A program made the position numbers and the translations under genes. From NCBI GenBank assembly GCA_018401055.1, contig JAGYLB010000109.1, forward strand, positions 37,361 through 101,360: a DNA stretch of 64,000 bases, in the 5' to 3' direction. A model generated the notes under the pieces. The model made no database searches, was not told the DNA's origin, and saw only the letters and a program-made list of their open reading frames with translations. Origin of the DNA: Roseicyclus sp. Lineage in GTDB: Bacteria; Pseudomonadota; Alphaproteobacteria; Rhodobacterales; Rhodobacteraceae. This document shows, piece by piece, positions 59,520-64,000 of this stretch; the first letter of the stretch is position 1, and each line of letters begins with the position of its first letter.

Positions 59520-60954
59520 ATGCACCATAGCACCGAATTCTACATCAACGGGCGCTGGGTCGCCCCGGCCACGCCGCGCCCGCTGCCCGTCATCGACCCC
59601 TCGACCGAAGAGGTCTGCGCCACGATCTCGCTTGGCGATCAGGCCGATACGGACGCCGCCGTCGCCGCCGCCCGCGCGGCGCTTGACGGCTGGGCCGCGA
59701 CGCCCATCCCCGAGCGCATCGCCGCGCTGGAGCGTCTGCTGGCCGCCTATCTGACGCGGTCCGGAGGATATGGCGCAGGCCATAAGCGCGGAAATGGGCG
59801 CGCCCATCGACTGGTCGCGTCAGCAGCAGGTCACCTCGGGCGATTGGCATTTCGAAGGCTTCCTTGCCGCCGCGAAAGAGATGGAATGGGACCGCCCGCT
59901 GGGCCCTCACGCACCGGGCGAGCGGATTTTCCACGAGCCCATCGGGGTGGTCGCGCTGATCACGCCGTGGAACTGGCCGATGAACCAGATCGCGCTCAAG
60001 GTCGCGCCGGCACTTCTGGCGGGCTGCACTATGGTGCTGAAACCCTCCGAGGTGGCGCCTTTGTCGGGGCTGGTTTTCGCGGAAATCGTAGATGCGGCGG
60101 GCATCCCGCCGGGCGTCTTCAACCTTGTGAACGGCGACGGGCCGGGCGTGGGCAGCCAACTGTCCGCGCACCCAGATGTCGACATGGTCAGCTTCACCGG
60201 ATCGACGCGGGCGGGCCGCCTGATCTCCATCGCGGCGGCCGACACGATCAAGCGTGTCAGCCTCGAACTGGGCGGCAAGGGTGCCAACATCATCTTCGCC
60301 GATGCTGATGACAAGGCGGTCAAACGCGGCGCCACACGGTGCTTCAATAACTCGGGCCAATCATGCAACGCGCCGACCCGGATGCTGGTGCAACGCGCCC
60401 GCTACGAGGCTGCGGTGGAGATTGCGGCACAGGTGGCCGAGGAAACCCCCGTCATCCCCGCCAGCCAGGAAGGGCGCGGGATCGGCCCCGTGGTCTCCGA
60501 GGTACAATTCGACAAGATCCAAGCCCTGATCCAGACCGGCATCGACCAAGGCGCGCGTCTGGTCGCGGGCGGCACCGGGCGGCCCGGCCACCTGAACCGC
60601 GGCTTTTTCGTGCGCCCCACGGTCTTTGCCGACGTGACGCCCGATATGACCATCTACCGCGAGGAAATCTTTGGTCCGGTCCTGTCGATCATCCCCTTCG
60701 ACACCGAAGAGGACGCCGTGCGCATGGCCAATGACACCGTCTATGGCCTGACCAACTACATCCAGACCAGTGACAAGGACCGGCTGCGCCGCGTGGCGCG
60801 GCAATTGCGCTCGGGGATGGTGGAATGCAACGGCAAGGGGTTCGGCAAAGGCTCGCCTTTTGGCGGCATGAAACAATCGGGCAATGGTCGCGAGGGTGGC
60901 CCCTGGGGCATCCACGAATTCCTCGAGGTCAAGACCGTCAGCGACTGGGATTGA
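59520..60954 (+). CDS. aldehyde dehydrogenase family protein (frameshifted)
   Basis: NAD(P)-dependent aldehyde dehydrogenase, about 478 residues. N-terminus STEFYINGRWVAPATPRPL; a one-base break near 59765. Then EPIGVVALITPWNWPMNQIA (cofactor fold), FTGSTRAGRLI, catalytic glutamate in LELGGKGANI, nucleophile cysteine in FNNSGQSCNAPTRM, and EEIFGPVLSII. The end PFGGMKQSGNGREGG is typical. Close to the Rhodobacterales group acting on aliphatic or semialdehyde substrates; the exact substrate is unknown. No partner gene nearby. Confidence 0.9.
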
Positions 60955-61053
60955 TGTCATCCGCGCCGCGGTTTCGCCGCGGCGCGGAAATTTGTCGTGG
61001 TCCCGTCGCGCAATCCACCTATTTCCGCCAGAGACGGCAGAAGGAAGCGTGGC

Positions 61054-61844
61054 ATGGGCCCGATTGTCTTGATCCTCGGCAGCGGTCCGGCTGCCGTGGC
61101 GGTAAGGGGTTGGGACCGGTCGGTTTTCGATCAGGTCGTGGCGATCAACAACGCTTGGCGGTTGCGCCCGGATTGGGACGTATCGATCCACCCCGAGGAT
61201 TTCCCGCTGGAACATCGCCCGCCCGGCCTGCTGGCAGGCCAGCGCCGGATCGAGGCGCGCGACTACGTGCCCGTGCAAAATGCCTTTGGCGGCTTCGTCT
61301 ATGCGGGGGCACCATGGCCTTTACCGCCGGGTACTGGGCGCTGGGGGCGCTCAAGCCGCGCGTGATGGCGTTTTTCGGCTGTGACATGGTTTATGCGGCG
61401 ACAGGGCGCACGCATTTCTACGGTACCGGCACCGCCGACCCGCTGCGCGCCGACATCACGCTGCAAAGTCTTGAGGGCAAGGCCGCGCGGCTGCAGATGC
61501 TGGCCGCCGCGCAAGGCTGCGCTTGCGTGAACCTGTCGTGGCAGGACAGTCGGCTGGTGTTTCCGCGCGCCACGCTCGACGATCTGACGGATGCGCTGCC
61601 GGTCGCGCCCGATCCGCAGGCGCTTGCCGCCGCGCAGACGCGCGAGGCCCATCTGGGCTACACGGTGCCCTCCGGGCGCTACTGGGAAGAGGCGGATCGC
61701 TTTGACGCGGGCGCGCTTGCCGATCTGGATGCCCTGTGGCTGGCGGCGCAGCGCGCCTCGGTCAGAACGGCGTCTTTGCCTGAAACAGAAGCCCTTTCCC
61801 GCCGTCGGGATGCCGCAGCTTCAGGCTTTCGGCGTGGAGCATGA
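61054..61844 (+). CDS. hypothetical protein with Rossmann-like N-terminus (frameshifted)
   Basis: About 260 residues. N-terminus PIVLILGSGPAAVAVRGW and VVAINNAWRLRPDWDVSIHP look like a nucleotide-sugar or glycosyltransferase-type fold (GSGPAA...INNAW). The continuation after a break near 61310 has MAFTAGYWALGALKPRVMAF, FGCDMVYAATGRTHFYGTGT and SLEGKAARLQMLAAAQG. I recall similar Rhodobacterales hypotheticals; function unknown. The 3' end overlaps the convergent RluA gene by about 80 bases, so the true stop is probably earlier. Confidence 0.6.
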
Positions 61845-62442
61845 GGCGTGGGTAATCCCGCGCTGGCCCTGTCGCATAGAACGGATCGCCCAAGATCGGG
61901 TGGCCAAGCTCCAGCATGTGCACGCGCAATTGATGTGAGCGCCCTGTCTTGGGGTAAAGCCGCATGCGCGTCGTGCCATCCTCGATCCGGACGCGCCGCC
62001 AATCGGTCTGCGCGGCACGGCCGTTGACGTGGTCGACATGCTGGCGCGGCCGGTTCTCCCAATCGACGCAGAGCGGCAGGTCGATCGTGCCTTGCGGCTC
62101 GGCGACCTCGCCCCAGACCCGCGCCACATAGGTCTTTTTCATCTGCCGCTTCTCGAATTGCAGCCCCAGATGGCGCTGGGCATGCGGGGTCAGGGCAAAG
62201 ACCATCACGCCCGATGTGTCCATATCCAGCCGGTGCACCAGAAGCACGGTCGGAAAAGCACCTTGCAGCCGCGCCAGCAGGCAATCGGTCAGGTGATCGC
62301 CCTTGCCCGGCACCGACAACAGGCCCGCAGGCTTGTTGACGATCACGATCTGGTCGTCGGCATGCACGATATCGAGCGGCGCATCCGGCGGCAGGTAGTC
62401 AAAGACCGGATTCGGGCCGTTGTCTTGGGCTGTCGCTGTCAA
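61762..62442 (-). CDS. RluA-family RNA pseudouridine synthase
   Basis: A 226-residue pseudouridine synthase. Catalytic aspartate D73 in LLVHRLDMDTSGVMVFA; IVIVNKPAGLLSVPG is the conserved N-terminal strand; KTGRSHQLRVHMLELGHPILGDPFY is the C-terminal RluA motif. It lacks an S4 domain, like RluA/RluE types. The target U in rRNA or tRNA is not known. It overlaps the DUF1244 gene as ATGA. Intact. Confidence 0.92.
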   Translation of the reverse strand: MTATAQDNGPNPVFDYLPPDAPLDIVHADDQIVIVNKPAGLLSVPGKGDHLTDCLLARLQGAFPTVLLVHRLDMDTSGVMVFALTPHAQRHLGLQFEKRQMKKTYVARVWGEVAEPQGTIDLPLCVDWENRPRQHVDHVNGRAAQTDWRRVRIEDGTTRMRLYPKTGRSHQLRVHMLELGHPILGDPFYATGPARDYPRLMLHAESLKLRHPDGGKGLLFQAKTPF

Positions 62443-62744
62443 TGGCCGGGGTTCGATTTGGCAAAGGCGGCTTTCTGCGCGGCATCCGCTTCGGTCTGGT
62501 GCTGCGCTTTCCAGTCGTCATAGGGCATCCCGTAGACGATGGTGCGCGCCGCCTCCTTGTCGATGTCCAGCCCGCGTTCGGTGGCGGCTTCCTGATACCA
62601 GCGGCTCAGGCAGTTCCGGCAAAACCCCGCAAGGTTCATCATGTCGATGTTCTGCACGTCGGTGCGTTCGTTCAGATGCTCCAGCAAGCGCCGAAAGGCG
62701 GCGGCTTCCAGCTCAGTGCGGGTGGCGGGGTCAAGGTCTGACAT
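62439..62744 (-). CDS. DUF1244 family protein
   Basis: A 101-residue helical DUF1244 protein. Signatures: AAFRRLLEHLNERTDVQNID, NLAGFCRNCLSRWYQEAA and TIVYGMPYDDWKAQHQ. It contains a CxxC (CRNC), possibly metal-binding. Function unknown; it is translationally coupled to the RluA gene (ATGA overlap), a recurrent pairing that hints at a shared RNA-related role. Intact. Confidence 0.9.
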   Translation of the reverse strand: MSDLDPATRTELEAAAFRRLLEHLNERTDVQNIDMMNLAGFCRNCLSRWYQEAATERGLDIDKEAARTIVYGMPYDDWKAQHQTEADAAQKAAFAKSNPGH

Positions 62745-62779
62745 GGGATTCTCCTGAGCGTCCTGCCCAAGATGGGTCG

Positions 62780-62805
62780 GGCCGGGGGATTTGTCACCCC
62801 CGGCC
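62780..62805. terminator. GC hairpin after the RTX gene
   Basis: GGCCGGGGG (62780-62788) / CCCCCGGCC (62797-62805) with 8-base loop. It has no T run; possible transcription or processing end for the minus-strand RTX gene. Confidence 0.4.
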
Positions 62806-62823
62806 GGAACCGCAAGATGCCGG

Positions 62824-63792
62824 TCAGATAAACGACGGGTTGGTGTTCAGGAACACCCTTGGGCTCAGAATGGCCGGGTCGGTGATGCCCTCGACCACCA
62901 CCACGGCATCGGTGCCGACGGTGATCAGGATGCTTCCGTCCTGAACGGTGAAGCCGATCTGTCCTGTCGTTGTGCCGGGGTCGATCTCGATCCGGTCCAC
63001 GGTTTCGAAATCGGTGATCGTCACGGGTTCGCTGGCGGGTTCGCTGTTGTGCGAGATGATGAACAGATCTGCGGTATTGGTGCCGCCGCCGGTCAACACA
63101 TCGCCGAAATCGCCCACCAGCGTGTCGTTGCCATCGCCGCCCGACAGGAAGTCGAAACGTGGTATCTGCCCGCTTTCGCCAGGGGCCAGCGGCTCTTCGA
63201 CATTGTTGGAAAAGATCGCCGCCTCGATCCGCGGCCCAAAGCGGTCGACGGTGCCCGCGCCGAAGCGGGTTTCGAGCAACGTCTGGAATTCGGTCGAGAA
63301 CTCGGTGACAAACGACTGGTCGATTTCCTCAGCCGTCAGTTCCAGACCGATGATGATATCGTCGCCGTCGCCGCCGAACATCCGGTCCTGGTCGGTGCCG
63401 CCGACCAAAAGATCGTCACCGTCACCCCCGTAAAGCTGATCTCGGTCGGCCCCGCCCAGAAGCACGTCATCGCCCGGCCCACCTTGCAGGTTGTCGGCCC
63501 CGGGGCCGCCCGCCAGCAGGTCGTCGTCGGCATTGCCGACCAGCACATCGTTGCCGAATTCCCCGAACAGAAAATCCTCGCCCGCGCCGCCGGTCAGGGT
63601 GTCGTTGCCCCCCGCGCCAAGGATGAGATCGTCCCCGCGCGAGCCGGTGAAGGCCTCGCTGTCTCTGGTGCCCGAGCGGATCACACCATCGCCTTCTGGT
63701 TCCGGGGTGGGGGGTGCGGTATCGTCATCATCCCCGCCAAGACCCAGAGCGCCCAGAAGGACCAGCGGCAAAAGCAGCAGCAAAAGTTCCAA
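62824..63792 (-). CDS. membrane-anchored RTX calcium-binding repeat protein
   Basis: A 322-residue protein beginning with one leucine-rich anchor, MELLLLLLPLVLLGALGLGG, then DDDD and a proline-rich spacer. There are ten or so GGxGxDxxx repeats, for example GGAGEDFLFGEFGNDVLVG and GGDGDDLLVGGTDQDRMFGG, forming a calcium beta-roll. The C-terminal part has DLFIISHNSEPASEPVTITD and DRIEIDPGTTTGQIGFTVQD. The anchor-plus-repeats plan is shared with the RTX gene at 48.7-50.1 kb, though the rest differs. No type I exporter is adjacent. Intact. Confidence 0.82.
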   Translation of the reverse strand: MELLLLLLPLVLLGALGLGGDDDDTAPPTPEPEGDGVIRSGTRDSEAFTGSRGDDLILGAGGNDTLTGGAGEDFLFGEFGNDVLVGNADDDLLAGGPGADNLQGGPGDDVLLGGADRDQLYGGDGDDLLVGGTDQDRMFGGDGDDIIIGLELTAEEIDQSFVTEFSTEFQTLLETRFGAGTVDRFGPRIEAAIFSNNVEEPLAPGESGQIPRFDFLSGGDGNDTLVGDFGDVLTGGGTNTADLFIISHNSEPASEPVTITDFETVDRIEIDPGTTTGQIGFTVQDGSILITVGTDAVVVVEGITDPAILSPRVFLNTNPSFI

Positions 63793-63897
63793 AATCGTAT
63801 CCCCCGATACTTGTTACGCAAGCGAAGGGGTCAATTTTTATCGAATTAAGTCAATAGCCTGCGCGCATAGTGCCCGCTGTTGCAACAATGCAGAGCT

Positions 63898-64000
63898 TCA
63901 GTCGGAACTGTTGCTCAATTCCGCTTGAGCCAGCGCCGCCACCAGAAGCGGGGCCAGCCTTGTCCCCCACTCTTCCTGCGCCTCAGGTGTCTCGATCAGA
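63898..64000 (-). CDS. C-terminal fragment of an unknown gene (cut by window end)
   Basis: Open frame of about 34 codons entering from the right edge and ending TGA at 63898-63900. It reads LIETPEAQEEWGTRLAPLLV then AALAQAELSNSSD. No family can be named from this tail. It is on the same strand as the RTX gene, about 105 bases upstream of it. Confidence 0.45.
   Translation of the reverse strand, partial: LIETPEAQEEWGTRLAPLLVAALAQAELSNSSD

Noticed and set aside
63093..63548. Regular repeats taken as a CRISPR array
   Set aside because: The spacing (about 27 bases) follows the nonapeptide codons of the RTX gene and there are no unique spacers.

Overview
The window is about 64 kb of high-GC chromosomal DNA from an alphaproteobacterium, almost certainly order Rhodobacterales (Rhodobacteraceae, Roseobacter-like). 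The indications are a Rhodobacter-type porin, a GTP cyclohydrolase II with an N-terminal RibB-like region, blocks of Rhodobacteraceae-type housekeeping genes (leuS-lptE-holA; M16 peptidase pair-DUF3035-lspA-purH-heparinase-rsmB-DUF1674), a VPLPA-CTERM protein and two membrane-anchored RTX proteins. I see no rRNA, tRNA, CRISPR array, intact insertion sequence or prophage.

Layout. 1-7.2 kb: end of a short-chain dehydrogenase, a divergent crotonase, an HNH protein, a flavoprotein, a GST, then the minus-strand operon leuS-lptE-holA. 7.3-16 kb: DUF3576 lipoprotein, porin, YggS, L,D-transpeptidase-ribA, an OmpR-type regulator, exonuclease III, a thioredoxin/TPR protein, a Lon-N-like protein and a Trm112 protein. 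16-27 kb: ArsR-permease operon, UbiH-type monooxygenase, amidase, DapC-like aminotransferase, ftsK, lolA, a lytic transglycosylase and an AEC transporter. 27-38 kb: hspQ, gamma-glutamyltransferase, an anti-sigma kinase/STAS pair, thiolase, rmuC, mutL, two M16 peptidases and a DUF3035 lipoprotein. 38-45 kb: lspA, purH, heparinase-like, rsmB, DUF1674 and dapB. 45-54 kb: the rbfA-truB-rpsO-pnp translation/RNA cluster, interrupted by a glycosidase, DUF1643, a fluoroacetate-dehalogenase-like hydrolase, an RTX protein and a TetR-controlled module. 54-64 kb: VPLPA-CTERM protein, PhoX phosphatase behind a Pho box, a second L,D-transpeptidase, 1-Cys peroxiredoxin, aldehyde dehydrogenase, RluA, DUF1244 and another RTX protein.

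The main caveat is sequence quality. About half the genes, including essential single-copy ones (leuS, holA, lptE, ftsK, dapB, pnp), are broken by small indels. Where I could rebuild the expected protein, mostly 1-2 base changes (often in G/C runs) restore it, so these look like sequencing or assembly errors, not pseudogenes. Such genes are given as one CDS spanning all fragments, with approximate break points.

The most interesting non-housekeeping signals are: a palindromic element (arms GGTGCGCCTGAAGGC) in three convergent gene gaps; a two-gene membrane protein/TetR module with two matching ATACC-N4-GGTAT operators, lying between rpsO and pnp; an apparently leaderless ArsR-permease promoter with the operator in its spacer; a perfect FNR box 55 bp ahead of a strong terminator; a dehalogenase carrying the fluoroacetate dehalogenase pocket; and a crotonase lacking both hydratase glutamates.
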